Below are positions 43,041 through 56,792 of a stretch of 64,000 nt of DNA, in pieces. The position numbers and the translations under genes were made by a program. The notes under the pieces are model-generated. The model had not been told where the DNA came from. It saw only the letters and a list, made by a program, of their open reading frames with translations, and ran no database searches. Source of the DNA: Cephalopachus bancanus (taxonomy: Eukaryota; Chordata; Mammalia; Primates; Tarsiidae); the NCBI GenBank assembly GCA_027257055.1, contig JAPVLO010000957.1, positions 186,001 through 250,000 on the forward strand, in the 5' to 3' direction. Within the stretch, counting starts at the first letter, position 1; each line of letters starts with the position of its first letter.

Positions 43041-44577
43041 TCTCAGTTTTTTCTACTGTGTAAACAGTACAGCTGTAAACATGGCATGTGCAGGTGTCTT
43101 TTGTTTACAACAATTTATGTTCTTTTGGTAAATTACCAAAAGAGCTTTTGCTGGGTTATGTGCAGTGTCAATTTTTAATTCTGTTATGAATTGGCATGCT
43201 GCTTTCTATAGAGGATGAACTCCAAGCAACAGTATAGAAGTGTCCTCTTTTCTCCACACTCTCATCAGCTTCCATTATTTTGAGATTTATTGCTGAGGGC
43301 CATCCTAATTGGATTCATCGTAGTTTTGATTTGTTTTTCTCTAATGATTTGTGAGACTGAGCATGTTTGTGTTTGTGGGTATCTCTTGACTGCTTGTATG
43401 ACTTCTTTTGAGACGTGCCTATTCATGTCATTTGTCAACTTTTTGATGGGATTGTTTGTGTTTTCTTTTCAGTTCTTTTGAGTTTCTTGCAGAATCTGGA
43501 TGTTAGGTCTTTGTCAGATACATAATTGGTAAACATGTTTCCCATTCTGTCAGTTGTATCCTCACTCTCTTGTTCATTTCTTTTACTGTATGAAATCTTT
43601 TCAGTTTGATGAGGTCCTGCTTATCTATCTTAGCTTTTATGGCATTCATTTTTTGGGAATTTGCTCAAGAACTGCTTGCCTACTTCAATGTGCATAAAAG
43701 TGCTTCCTATGTCTTCTAGGGTTCTTATAGTTTGAGGTTCTACATTTAGGTCTTTGATCAATTTAGAATTGATTTTAGTGTATGGCAATAAGTAAGGTCA
43801 TGTTTCGTTCCTTTTCATGTGTTCAGTCAGTTTTCCTAGCATTATTTGAGAAATTTGCTCTCCAGTGTTTGTTATTGGTAGCCTTGTTGAAGATGAGTTG
43901 ATTGAAGGATCAAGTGTTTGCTTCCATAATCTTTGTCCTGTTTCATTGGTCTGTGTCTATTCTTGTACAAGTACAAGGCTGTTTTGATTACTGCAGTCTT
44001 ATAGTGAAGCTTAACATCTGGAAGTGTGATACCTCCCACTTTGTTCCTTTTGCTGAGAATTATTTTGTTTATTTGTTCTCTCTTCTTGTTTCCAGATGAA
44101 TTTCTGTATTGTCATTCTCAGGTTTGAGAAAAATGATGTTGGAAACTTGAATGATATTGCATTTAATTTGTAGATTGCCTTGATTTCTCTGATGAATGAG
44201 CATAGAATGGTTTTTTATTTGTTTGTGTTATCCTTGGTTTATTTGAGTAGAATTTTGTATTTCTCTTTGTAAAGGTCTTTCATTTCTCTGGCTTGGTGAA
44301 TGCCAAGGCATTCTCTCTCTCTCTCTCTTTCTCTCTCTATCTCAATCTCTCTGTGTGTGGGGGGAGCTATTGTGAATGGAATTGTGCTTTTGATTTGGCA
44401 CTCTGTTTGTTGCTGGTTTGTAGAAATGCAACTGTCTTTTTCACATGGATTTTGTACCCTTAGAGTTTACCAAAATGGATTATCAGTGTAAGGATGTGTT
44501 AGACAGACTTCCTAGGTTTTTCAAGATATAGGATCATATCATCTCCAAAGAGATAGATTGACTTCCTCTTTCTTTTC

Positions 44578-44611
<34 letters not shown>

Positions 44612-46015
44612 CATATAGCAAGGACTCCCAGCAATATGTTGAACAAGAGATGTGCAAGTGAGTATTCTTGTCTGGTTCCCATTCTCAGGGGGGATGAGTC
44701 TAATTTCTGTCTTTTTCTCTAGGTTTATCATAGATATTCTTATGGTTTTGAAAAATGTTTCTTCTATGCTTGGTACTCAAAAGTTGTTTTTGTTTTGTTT
44801 TGTTTTGTTGTTATCAAGACAGTATTTAGATTTTTTTCCAAATGCTTTTTGTGCATCTAACGATATAATTATGTGAATCATAGCTTTACATGATGTGCTG
44901 ATTTACATTTATAGTATTGTAAATATTAAATCAGCCCAGCATCCCAGGAATAAAGCCCACTTGGTCGTGGTGAATAATCCTTGAGGTGTGTCATTGAATC
45001 TTTTTAGGATTTTTGCATCTGTGTTCAGCAAGGAAATTAATGTGTAATTACATTTTCTCATTAGTTCTTTATCAGGATTAAATATCAGTATGATGCTGGC
45101 ATCATAAATAAGTTGAGGAGCATTACTTCTGTTTCGGTTGCCTTGAAAACTTTCAGTAAGATTGATATCAGTTTCTCCTTGTATGTCTTGTGGAATTCTG
45201 CTGGAAAGCAATTGGGTCCAGAGCTTTGTTTGGTGGGTATATTATAAATTAGTCACTTACTGGAATTATTATTGGTCTGTTTAGAGTTTCAAATTCTTTT
45301 TGTTTCAACCTTGGGATGTTGTGTGATGTTAGAAGGGGCTCCATTTTCTTTAGTGTTTCTAGTTTTCTTGTGTACAGGTTTTTATACTAATCTCCAACAA
45401 TTTTTTTTTCAGGAATTTATAATTGTGTTTAGTTGGGCTTTATCTCAATTTTTCTGTCTTTTTTCAGTCAATCTGGCTAGACCTCCATTGTAATTATTTA
45501 ACTTTTTGGAGGACAAGATTTTTTGTCTGTCGATTTTTTTCTATGACTTTTTTTTTTCCTTCTGTGTCCTGCAGTTAGGACTGTATCTCGCTGATCTAGC
45601 TTATTCTGCTGATGTTAGGATTTTGGTGGTGTGTTTTCTAGCTCCCTTAAGTGTGATGTTATGCTATTAGTAAACTTTCTGTTTTCTCAATGTGTATGTA
45701 CAACCCTATGAATTTTCTTCTTAATACTTCCTTTATGGCATCCCAGAGATTGTGATAAGGTGTGTCTTTGGTTTCCAGGAAACATCATATTTCTGTCTTG
45801 ACTTTGGTGTTGATTCAGAAGTTGCTTAGCAGTGTATTTTTTGTGTCCATGTCTTTGTGTGTTTGAGGGGTTTTTTATGGTGGCAATATTTATTTTTATT
45901 TTACTGTGATCTGAAATGATGCATGGTACTGTTTCAATCTTTCAAATTTGTTTATGTTTGATTTATGTCCAAGAATGTGATCAATTTTAGAGACTTTTAA
46001 TTTGACTTCATGAAG
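43041..46015 (-). mobile_element. L1 LINE, minus strand, ORF2 region, long and diverged
   Basis: Plus-strand text is antisense L1 throughout. The C-terminal ORF2 region lies at 43100-43500 and the [12 protein letters not shown] reverse-transcriptase region at about 44930-45010. The upstream part reaches about 46010 (ACTGTGATCTGAAATGATGC). The reading frame is scattered with stops, so it is an old copy. No poly(A) is seen at its left end, where it meets the GC-rich block. Two low-complexity expansions lie inside: CT at 44312-44338 and a T29 run at 44581-44609. Confidence 0.85.
44581..44609 (+). repeat. T29 homopolymer inside L1
   Basis: An uninterrupted run of 29 T. Its length in the assembly may be inexact. 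Confidence 0.9.
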
Positions 46016-46256
46016 TCAGTTATTACAAAGTCCTTTTAGGTAACTTTGTCAGATATCTAATTTATAGCATTGAAAAACTGACATGTTTTCAATTTTAAGT
46101 TAAATAAAGCAATCACTTTTTGATAAACTTAAGAAACTATTTTATGTGCTTAAAGAAGAAAATAATTCACTCTAATTTATGTGTAATAAAAATGAAATCT
46201 GGTGGTGAGTACTTGGCTGGTCTTTCTAATCTCAAGAGGTGTTAAAAGTTTAATCT

Positions 46257-46552
46257 GCTGGGTTCAGTGGCTCAGCCTGTAATCCCTCATTTTGGAAGGC
46301 TGAGGTGAGTGAATTGCCTGAGGCCGTGAGTTTGAGACCCACCTGGGCAACATGGCGAGACCTCATATCTACAATAAAAATTAAAAAAAAAAATTTAGCC
46401 GTGCATGGTAATACATGCCTGTAGTTCCAGCTACTTGGAAGGCTGAGACAGAAGGATCACCGGAGCCCAGCTGGTTGAGGCTGCGGTAGCCAGAAGCATG
46501 CCACTGCACTCCATTCTGGGTGACAGAATGAGATTCCAACTCCAAAAAAAAA
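46257..46552 (+). mobile_element. Alu SINE (variant subfamily), plus strand
   Basis: Dimeric Alu from GCTGGGTTCAGTGGCTCAGC to an A9 tail. An A-rich linker lies at about 46375-46395. Confidence 0.9.
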
Positions 46553-46653
46553 TGTAATCTGAAATAAGTTATAAGAACTCTAGTACAAGAAACTATATCT
46601 CTCCTAATAAGCAAAATTGGATGCCTAGCATAATCTTATAATTAAGAATAACA

Positions 46654-46938
46654 TGCCAGGCTCCGTGGCTTAGCCTGTAATCCCACACCTATGTGAGGCT
46701 GAGGTGAGTGGATTTCCTGAGCCTGTGGGTTTGAGACCCACCTGGGCAGCGAGATCGCATCTCTACAATAAATCAAAAAATCAGCCGAGCATGGTAGCAC
46801 AAGCCTGTAATTCTGGCTACTCAGAAGGCTGAGGCAGAAGGATTGCCGGAGCTCAGCAGGTCCAGGCTGTGGTGCCCGGGAGCGGCCACTGCACTCCAGT
46901 CTGGGTGACAGAGTGAGAATCCCCTCAAAAAAAAAAAA
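46654..46938 (+). mobile_element. Alu SINE (variant subfamily), plus strand, with 10-bp duplication
   Basis: Full Alu flanked by AAGAATAACA at 46644-46653 and 46939-46948. Second Alu within 100 bases of the previous copy, in tandem orientation. Confidence 0.92.
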
Positions 46939-46959
46939 AAGAATAACACTAGTGCAATA

Positions 46960-47350
46960 AGTCAAACACAAATATACTACATGTATTTATTTATATGTGA
47001 AATTTTACAAAATCAAACACATGGAGAAAGAGAGTAGAATGTTCATTATCAGGGCACAGAGAATAAGGAAATAACGAGAAGTAGGTCAAAGGGTACAAAC
47101 CTGCAGTTATGTAGGAGAAATAATTATATATGTATCAAATGAACAATGTGGAGACTATGGTTGATAATACTGTACTGCATACAGAATATTTTCTGAGAAA
47201 GTAGATCTTAGGCACCAAGCACAAAAAATAACTATAGAACATTATAAATATGTTTACTTGCTTGACTATGGTAATCAATTTACTATTTATATTTATATTG
47301 ATACATCATATAATACTATATATACATGATAATTTTTAATATAATTTATT
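46960..47350 (+). mobile_element. Old L1 (L1M-type) 3' end
   Basis: The text ACACATGGAGAAAGAGAGTA, GGTCAAAGGGTACAAACCTG, then GATAATACTGTACTGCATAC and GAAAGTAGATCTTAGGCACC follows the order of the 3' UTR of old mammalian L1M elements. It ends in an AT-rich zone. It was probably once continuous with L1 sequence on the left. Confidence 0.65.
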
Positions 47351-47753
47351 TGAGATCATTTTTATTTAAATGTGAGATAGTGACTTTGGAGAAAAATTTT
47401 ATGTTTCAATAGAAAACTATGCATCATGTATGACATACCATTCTAGATGGGAGAAAGTTTTGATTCCAACTTGAATGTTAGAGTATATGTTGTTACTTGA
47501 CCCCAACTGTCATTTCTTACCAAATTTTTAATTTTTTTCAGCTTCCTTCAAAATGTAGTTACTTTTTTTTCTAAAATGGGGCTTACTATTTTTCCTCTAT
47601 CAAACTTATTGGCATGATCAAGAACTAAAACCCAATGGGACAGAGTCCTACTGGGCCTGAAACTTGCCTTGAAAGACTCATCACTCAGCAGATCAGGCAT
47701 GGGCTAGATTTCTTCCTTAATAAGCCATAATCCAGGCCACTAAAGAAATCCTG

Positions 47754-50700
47754 AGAAACAACAATATGCTGTCTCCAGGAGAATCAACTCACCAGAATGT
47801 GCACTCACAGACTCAAAGTAAAAGAATAGAAAACAACTTTTCAGGTGAACAGAACACAGAAGGAAACAGGAGTTGTGATCTTAATTACAAACAAATTAAG
47901 TTATCCAAAATTTTTAAAAATATGGAATGTCACTACATAATGATAAAAAGTTCAAAACATAACAAAAAAGATTCATCTTAAACATATATGCACTCAATAT
48001 AGGAGCACCAACCTTTATAAAGCAGCTTCTAGGTAAATTTAAAAAGGTATTGACTCTAACCTTATCATACCTGGAGAATTAAATACCCTGCTAACAACCC
48101 TAAATAAATCATAAAGGCAAAAAATCAGCAAGTAGATCCAGAACCTAAACCTTATGCTTGACAAAATGGACTTACTAGAGATTTACAGAACACTTCACCC
48201 AACAACTATGCAGTATACATTCTATTCATCATGTATATTACACATGGAACACACTCCAATATCAGCCACATCCTTGGCCATAAATCAAGCATAAACAAAT
48301 TCCCTAAGGTCAAAATCCTGCCAAGTACCTTCTCAGACTGCTGTGGAGTAAAAATAATTATTCACGACAAAAAACTGTCCCAATACCCACAAAGAAATGG
48401 ACACCGAACAGCGTGATGCTGAACAACTCTGGGTCAACATGGGAATCAATGCAGAAATTAATTTTTTTCTGAAAACAAACAATTATAATGCTATAAGAAA
48501 GCGATTGGCAGTAGTAGAAAACTGTCAGGAGAGGGGGTATGGGACTGGCAGTTGAGGGGAACTGGTAGGGGAGGGAAGGGCATACCTCTTCAACAAGGCT
48601 ACCTACATGATCAATGTTTGTATACCTAACCCTGAATTGTACCCCACATCTTTATAATAAATAAATAAATTTTAAAAAAAGAAAAGAAAGATACATCTTA
48701 CCAAAACATCTGAGATACCATGAAAGCAGTACTGAAAGGGGAATGAATTTCTCTATGAATACACAACAAGTAAGTGGAAAGATCACACAAGTTAACAACC
48801 TAATATATCACCTAAGGTAGCTGAAAAGACAAGACCCCTAAACACCTATCTTAAGCAGAAGACTCCAGATCACCAAAGTAAAAGCCCAAATACAGGACAC
48901 ACAGAAGACAAAAACATGATGGAAAAATAATCAACAAAACAAAAAGCTAGATCTTTGAAAGGATAAACAAGATTGATAGATCCCTAGCAAGAATGACCAA
49001 GAAAAAGAGAAAAAAAGCCCAAATAAACATAATCAGAAATGTAAAAGATCAAACTACTATAGACCTTGAAGAAATAAAAAAAATCATCAGAGATTACTAT
49101 GCACAGTTCCATGGGGGAAAAAAAACTCTAAAAATGAATTGAAATGGAGGATTTTCTTACAGCACATAACCTTCCAAAGGATAAATCAAAAAGAAATTAA
49201 GATATTAAATCGACTAATAAAGAGAAAACTATCCACACATAAAAAAGTTCTGGACCAGATGGCTTTCCAGTGAAGTTATACAGTACATACAAGGAGGAGC
49301 TGATACCAATCCTATTGAAAGTATTCCAAACAATTGAGAAATATGGAACTCTTCCAAAATTACTTCATGAAGTTAACATCCCACTGATTCCCAAACTGGG
49401 TAAATATCCAACAAAAAACGGAGAACTACAAGCCAATATCCCTGATGAACATAGATGCAAAAATAATCAACAAGATTCTAGCAAATCAAATCCAACAACA
49501 GATCTCAAAAATCATCCACCATGATGAAGTAAGCTTCATCCCTAGGATGCTGTGCTGGTTTAACATCCACAAGACCATAAATGGAATTAATCACATCAAC
49601 AGATGTAAAAATAGGAATAACTCGATTATATTATTAGATGCAGAAAAAGATGTCAATAAAATTCATCATCATTTCTTGATAGAAAACCTTGAACATGTAG
49701 GCATACAGGAAATATACCTCAAAATAGTAGGAGCCATCTACAATAAATCCAAAGCTAACATATTATTAAATTGACAAAAATTAGAAACATTCCCCCCAAA
49801 CTGAAATGAGACAAGACTGTTCGCTTTCATTGCTACCATTCAACATAGTGTTGGAAGTCCTAGCTAGAGCCATTAGACAAGAAAAGGAATCTGGGATATA
49901 CAAATGGGAAAAGAGGAAGTCAAGATATCCCTCTTTGCTGATGATATAATTCTATCCCTTGAAAATCCAAGAGAATCTGTCAAAAAACCTTCTTGCACTG
50001 ATAAGGAAATTTTGCAAAGTCTCAGGGTAAAAGTAAATGTGCAAAATACAGTCACATTCTTATACACCAACAACAAACATGTAGAGAACAAAATAACAAG
50101 CATTATCCCATTCACAGTAGTCACAAAAAAACTAAATACCATGGCATCTTCCTACCCAGTGAAGTAAAAGACCTTTACAACAAAAATTGCAAAACATTGC
50201 TCATGGAAATCAAAGATGACACAAACAAATGAAAAAATATTCTACACTCATGAATTGGAAGAATTAACATAGTTAAGGTATACACCCTCCCCAAGCCAAT
50301 CTACAGATTTAAGGGAAAACCCATTAAATTATCAGCATCATTCTTATCAGATATGGAAACAGCAATACATAAATTCATATGGAAACATAAATAACCATGA
50401 ATAGCCAAAACAATCCTCAACCAAAGAAACCAAGCAGGAGGTATCACACTTCCAGACTTTAAACTTTGTTATAAGTCAACAATAATCAAAACAACCTGGC
50501 ACTGGTACAAGAACAGGCATATAGACCAATGGAACAAGCTAGAGATTCCAGAAACAAAACCTCAATTTCTCAATCAACTCATTTTTGACAAAGCCTCCAC
50601 CAATGACTGTGGAGAAGAGAACTCATTCAGTTAATGAAAGGTGCTGGGAAAATTGGCTGACCACATGCAGAAGATTAAACAAGGTCTTTACCTACCACCA

Positions 50701-51872
50701 TACATAAAAATCAACTCTAAATGAATCAAAGACCTAAATATAAACTTTGAATGACTCTAACCTTAGAATAGACACTCTTATGGAAATTGAAACAGGAGAC
50801 ACTCTTATGGAAATTGAAACTGGCAACCAATTCCTGATTAAAACACCAAATTGTAATGTCATAAGAGATAAGAGAGACAAGTGTGACTTCAACTGAAAAG
50901 CTTATGCAACCCAAAGAAACGATCAAGAGAGTAGGGATACAGCCCACAGACTAGTAAAAATCATTCATCATTTGTATATCTGGCAAAGGACTAACGTCTA
51001 GGATCTACAAGGATCTCAAATGTGCCGAAAAGAATTTTAAAAAGCAAAATTAAAAAGGCAACAAAAAATATGAATAGACACTTCTCAAAAGAAAACATGT
51101 GAGCATCCAACAGATACATGAATAAAATTCTCAGCCTTATTAATCATCAAACAAATGCAGAATAAACTATCCTGTGATACCATCTAACTGCAGTCTAGAT
51201 GACCATGATCAATTACTCCAAGTACAACAGATGCGGGGGAAAGGGAACACTTCTACACTGTTGGTGGGAGTATAAATCTGTACAGCCTCTGTGGAAAACA
51301 GTGTGGTTATTCCTAAAAGTTATAAAAAGTAGACCTTCCATGCAACCTAGTAATTCTCCTTCCAAGAATATACCCAGAAGAACTCAAATTATTTTGCAAA
51401 AATGATACTTGCACAAGCATGTTTATTCCAACACTATTCACAATAGTGAAAACAGCATGGAACCAAACATGCTGCCCATTGAAATTAGACTGGATTAAAA
51501 AATGTGGCACATATATATGATGGAATATTACACAATCATAAAAGACAAAATTATGAACTTTTCAGCAACTTGGTGGATTTAGAGTCTGTAATAATCAGTG
51601 AATCTATCACAGAAACAAAGAACTGAGTACCACATGTTCTCACTCATAATTGGATAATGAACAATTATCATAATACTATAAGAAAGGGATTGGCAGTAGG
51701 GGGAAACTCCCAGAGGAAGTGATGGGCACACTCCATCGATAAGGGTACCTGTTCTCAAATCAGGTGAAATGGGGACCAAAGTGAAATGGGGACCAACTTT
51801 ACCTGCACAATAACCATTTGTATACCTAACACTGAATTGTATCCCACATCTTTAAAGTGAAAATAAAAAAAC
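47754..51872 (+). mobile_element. L1 LINE, plus strand, 5'-truncated, with 12-bp target duplication
   Basis: The duplication AAAGAAATCCTG lies at 47742-47753 and 51873-51884. The element starts within the ORF2 endonuclease (NVHSQTQSK) and runs to the 3' end, closing with a CTGAATTGTATCCCACATCT motif and an A-rich tail. ORF2 pieces in order are 47766-47981, 48231-48416, 49270-49524, 49445-49774 ([19 protein letters not shown]) and 49904-50167. The last begins with KISLFADDIILS, whose FADD is the reverse-transcriptase active site at 49938-49949. Frameshifts and stops break the rest. A 210-bp second L1 3' end is inserted at 48481-48688. Confidence 0.93.
48481..48688 (+). mobile_element. Short 5'-truncated L1 3' end nested in L1 ORF2
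   Basis: AATTATAATGCTATAAGAAA followed by GCGATTGGCAGTAG, then CCTAACCCTGAATTGTACCC and an A-rich tail, repeats the 3' UTR seen at 51662-51872. On both sides the larger L1's ORF2 continues (left at 48480, right with ACATCTTACCAAAACATC from 48692). Duplicated target bases are not clear. Confidence 0.85.
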
Positions 51873-51884
51873 AAAGAAATCCTG

Positions 51885-53640
51885 CAAAGCTTACTAAATA
51901 ATAAGTCCACTTATATGAGATAACTAATAAATTTCAAATATGAAAATAATTATTGTAAAAATTTATGTTTACTCTATTTTTAGAACTTTTTTTTGGTACT
52001 AGCACCGTCTATTTAAAAAATAACATCTGCTCATTCTCAATTAGCAATTTGGGTTTTAAGGGGGTAATTTAAAAATATATTCCCATTTTAAAAATTTAGT
52101 ATATTTCCCATGAGTTCTAACAAACTATGGCTCATGATGAGTATAATCTCAAAATTAAAAAAAAAAAAGATTTTAACATGCAAACTAAAGTTTTCATTAA
52201 CAGATTGCCTCACAGGTTGAGGATATAAATTTATGATATATTATGGTGGCTGTTAGATTGCAGTTTTCAGAGACTTAAATTATTATTATGATTTTCTTAA
52301 GTTGGAGTTTAATTTTCAAACTTCAGGAGCAAAATTTGTTTCCTGCCAAAATAGTCCAATTAAAAATTATCTGTGGATCCAATTTGACCTGTCAATTCAG
52401 TCAACAGAGAATTAATGGAAACTTCTTCTATAGAAAAGGTAAATAATTACTTCAACATAGAAAACATAGGAAATATATCCTTATAACCATATCAGCATAT
52501 GAATTTATATTGTATCTATATCTAATCTATCTATATACACAGACACGTGTTTGAATATAGATCAGACTAGACCATGATAATAAAGGGTAGCTGTGAATCA
52601 AATTTTACCTGTAAGATTATTATAACTAAATAACGACAACAAGCCATGTTTGGAAATAACAAAGTTTCCCGACTAACACCAACAACAAAAGTCTAAACAT
52701 TAAAAATTATTCTATTTTTATCCAATGGATGCTTAAAATATTCTTTTCAGTACATTTTCTAAATGCCCAATTTGATCATGTTCAATGATAAAAACCTGAT
52801 TTGTCAAATGTCTAAAGTTTATTTTCTTCTCTAAAGTGAAAATTTAGCATTTACAGCTTTTTAATGTTGCATTTTTCCCTCTTTCACTTTTATAAAATGC
52901 AATTATGCTAAAATTGTTGCATTACACTAAAATGTTTCAAACTAAACACTAAAAATACAGTTAGTGAGATTCAGTGGAACATAATGGACGTGCCATTTGC
53001 TGGGATGCAATATCTGTCTGTGGCTAATGCATCTTCCTTAAATGCATTACCACTTATTTTTCCGTAACTTATGCAGGTCTGTACAAAATATTAACTTTAA
53101 ATTTTGTGAATGTATAACAATAAAACATAATATATTCACAAGGCATATTGATTGCTACTATACTGTGAAAGATTAAAAAAAGACTGGTGGAAAAAAAAAA
53201 CACTGACATAAAATAACAAAGAACTTTTGTCAACTTATTTTGATGTGGTGGCAAATGAAACATTTATTTTTGTTTCCTCTTTAATGAGAAATAATTTGTT
53301 TTAAGCAGAGAAATACCCGGTACTATAAAACAAGACACTAAAAGAACAAGAGTCCACATCAGTGAAGAACTTTACATAGTCATGGAAATTTAGAACTTTA
53401 GTATTTAAAAGAATTACTTATAGATATGAGAGTAGCAAAACAGTTTGGGTTGAGGCTTGAACTAATCTAAGCATCACAAAGCATTAACTGGCAGACATAT
53501 TGGTTTCATTTTAACTGTGTTAGTGTTAAACATAACAAGAAAATGGAAAGTAGTTTCTATCGTTTGCCATCTGTTTATGATTGTTTTTCACACTAGTTTA
53601 TACAATTTGCATAAGACAATAAGAGATTATGGACAAGTTA
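51885..53640. other. AT-rich stretch, no gene recognised
   Basis: Low GC, no convincing frame or named repeat. A-rich run at about 52158-52169. Confidence 0.4.
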
Positions 53641-55174
53641 CATTTTGATTTTCTTATCCTTCTCTGCTTGCTCTCTTGGATGTCCAGGATGCTGAACCCT
53701 GTGGGTTACATCATTTAGGCTCCATTGCCCTCTGACTTTTTTTAATGTTTAGATTTGCAAGTCACTGACAGGGGATAAGAGAACAAAGTGAGAGGAAGAT
53801 CCATCATTTCTTTCCTATTCTCTCTCTGTTTTAGCAATGTATGCCTGAGAGTAGGAACTTTGCATCTGGACTACAGCATTTCTAAGAACACCTCTCAGAT
53901 TTTTGTAACACTGTTTTCTCCCCTTAATGATATTGACTTGGAAGTTACAATAGTTCCACACAATTGTTTTATTCTGGATACCTTATCATCTCTATATTTT
54001 GTAAACCTGCCTGCAAATATGTGACTACTTCATTTAATCCATCTGTGGGAATCTTTTTCACTATAATAACCCAGACTAATACAGCACAATATTAAAGACT
54101 ATATAATTTGATGGTGGATCTATTAAGTAGAAAATATATTTGATATTAGTATAAAATAATATCTAAAATTTATTAATTTTATTATGTTATATTGAGTATT
54201 ACTATGAAATATCCAAAAACTATTCAGTTATAGGCAATTTGATGAATAACATAAATTTATTATTTATTTAAATCCATACAAGGCCTGAAATCTTATATTG
54301 CAAACTAGTTACAATCAGTCTACTAATGTAGCAGGAAATAGAGAGGTCGTGACATCAAGACTATTATAGGAAGTGACAACTTTTATTACGACAGTGGGCT
54401 CAAGGGTTACTGGATCCAAGTTGAGCCCTGCAGAATGGAAGAAGAGGGGTCTTATATCTTTGTTTAGGTAAGGGAGGGGGTCGTGTTGAGTGATTACATA
54501 TTCTCTTTGGAATTTAAAAAGTGCCATTCAGAAAAATTAGATCTTTCAAATAACAAATCGTCTCCAGGGACTGCAGGGCAACAGGGTCTGCAAGCAGGGT
54601 TGTAAACTATAAACTTCAAAAGAGGGGATTTGGATAAGTCTGTGATTTAGTTATTCTTGCATTTCCATGAAAGTCACCAGTCCTTGGTAACTTGACTTTT
54701 TAAAACAAAACCGGCCTGGGTCTTTAAAGCTTGCAGCTTGACTTTCAAAAGGAAATACCCTTAACTGATACCAGCCCCCCTTTCTGCCACAGGGTTAGTG
54801 GGAACATTTTGTCATCCCAGATAATTGCCACGGGGCCAACTGCTGACCCCGAAGCTCATGTGTTTCTGCATTCATTCACTCAAGCACACAAGAAATCTAT
54901 ATTTGAGTGTTTACCACATTCTGCTATAGTAATAGTTCTGAATTGTGAAATTTTTTAGGTAAATATTAGTGAAGTCTAGTCTTGGACTATCTGGAGGTAT
55001 TTCCCAACTTCACTATTATGTCATATATAATTTTAAAAATGTCTTCGAATATATATGATTGTGGTACTATGGAAAGATAAAAATCTGCTTGTTCATTTCT
55101 AGGGCAATAGACTGAAAAAAATTAGTAAAGTGAGTGCTTAAATAATTCATTTAACTTTGATTGCTGTCCTTTCC
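53641..55174. other. Possible ancient repeat remnants, no gene
   Basis: 53640-54085 has the CT-rich, landmark-poor look of an old LTR or DNA-transposon remnant but could not be named. 54300-54800 is slightly GC-richer. The frames at 53788-54024 and 54731-54958 lack domains. Confidence 0.3.
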
Positions 55175-55540
55175 AAATCTCATGCTGAGACGTAATCCCT
55201 AAAGTTGAAGATAAGGTATAGTGTGAGGTGTTTGGTTTATGAGGGCAGATTCTTCATGCTTGGTGGCATTAATAATGAGCAAGTTCTCACTGTTACTTCA
55301 CACAAGAGCTGGTTGCTTAAAAGAATTTGGGACCTCCTCCTTTCTCCCTACTTCCACTCTTCTATATGACACACTTGCTTGATCTCTGCTTTCCACCATG
55401 ATTATAAAATCCCTGGGATCTCATCAGAAATTCAACAGAGGCCAGAGTCATGCAGAACCAAGAGCCAAAATAATCTTCTTTTCTTTATAAAATACCCAGT
55501 CTTGGGTATTACTGTATAGCAGCAAAATAGACTAACACAA
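55175..55540 (+). mobile_element. MaLR solo LTR (MST/THE1-like)
   Basis: Landmarks in order: CAAATCTCATGCTGAGACGT, TGAGGTGTTTGGTTTATGAG, GAGCAAGTTCTCACTG, CAAGAGCTGGTTGCTTAAAA, a CT-rich block, AATAATCTTCTTTTCTTTAT, CCCAGTCTTGGGTATTACTG and GACTAACACA. These follow a MaLR LTR of the MST/THE1 type. No internal sequence. Confidence 0.8.
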
Positions 55541-56779
55541 ATAATGTCAACATTCATAAGCAATACACATTTTAAATATATATCTGAGTATATAATAAAT
55601 GTAAATGATATATATTGCACAACACAATTAAATTAAAAATACACATAAGCAATAGTACATATGCTTAAAGAACACAGAAGAAATCACTGACTGCATTAGA
55701 ACAGTTAAAGCAATAAAATGAAAGAAGTGAGAGTGGAGGAATAAACAGCAAATAAACATGACTAGCATAGTATTTTTTTAAAATAAAAGACTCTTAACCA
55801 AAGTGACTTTCCTCCCATAGAGTTGTCTCATGAGTCTGTACCTAAAATGCATCTGAGTACATTTTATTTAATGGGAAGGATAGGTAGTTGTATCTAATTT
55901 TTGCCAGAGTTGACATTTTTCTTTATGATTATATCATTTAGTTATCAAAAATATAGATATTGAGAAAAACCTGAGTCTCTCTCCCCCTCTCTTTTACGAT
56001 TTAATGTTTTTCTGTTGCTACAAATTGGTTGTACCAGTAGGAAGCTTTTAGATCTATGAATCAAAATTGCAAATATGCTGTCAAAATATAAAAGGAGTAG
56101 GTAAAGCAAGATGATACTTCTCCAGAGTATCTGCCAATGAATTTTTGTTAGATATGGGACAATTCTCCTGTCAGATTATGTGGGAAAATTTTGATAATTT
56201 TTGTATGACATAGCATTGAAACAGGTTATTGTGTAAAGCAGAGTGCTCCAAAAAGAGCAATGAGAACTAGACTATTCCCAATCTATTCTAATAGCACTGT
56301 TAAATAATAAAACTAAATTCTAAGGGCAGAATGAAGTAGCAATTAACACAAATGGGGTCAATAATATTTATAAAATACTAATATTTCTAATTTTCTAATA
56401 AAAGTTATTAGAAAATCTCATGATTTTATTGTTGATACAATATGGAGATGATGGTATTTATTATTAGGTTAACTCATAACTATTGAGCATTCCAATAACA
56501 CTACAAGTAGGTAAAAGTCATAACCAATTAAAAACAAAATTCATACTGCATTCTATTAAAGGTCAGTGACATTATACTGAAAAGTACAAGAAAAAGATTG
56601 ATGCAGCCTTGCTAGCATGAATTTTGAGAATAAGTGACCAGAAGAATACATTACTGATCTTAGATATTTTTTAAATGGACAGAATTGTCCTAATGTCAAT
56701 GTGGTTACAAACTTATGTGAGTAGACAGTTTATATTATAACTAATTTGCTGCAGTGAATATAAGTGGAATTTTTTTAAA
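55541..56779. other. AT-rich stretch, no gene recognised
   Basis: Low-GC sequence without supported features. Confidence 0.4.
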
Positions 56780-56792
56780 AACTTACACTGAA

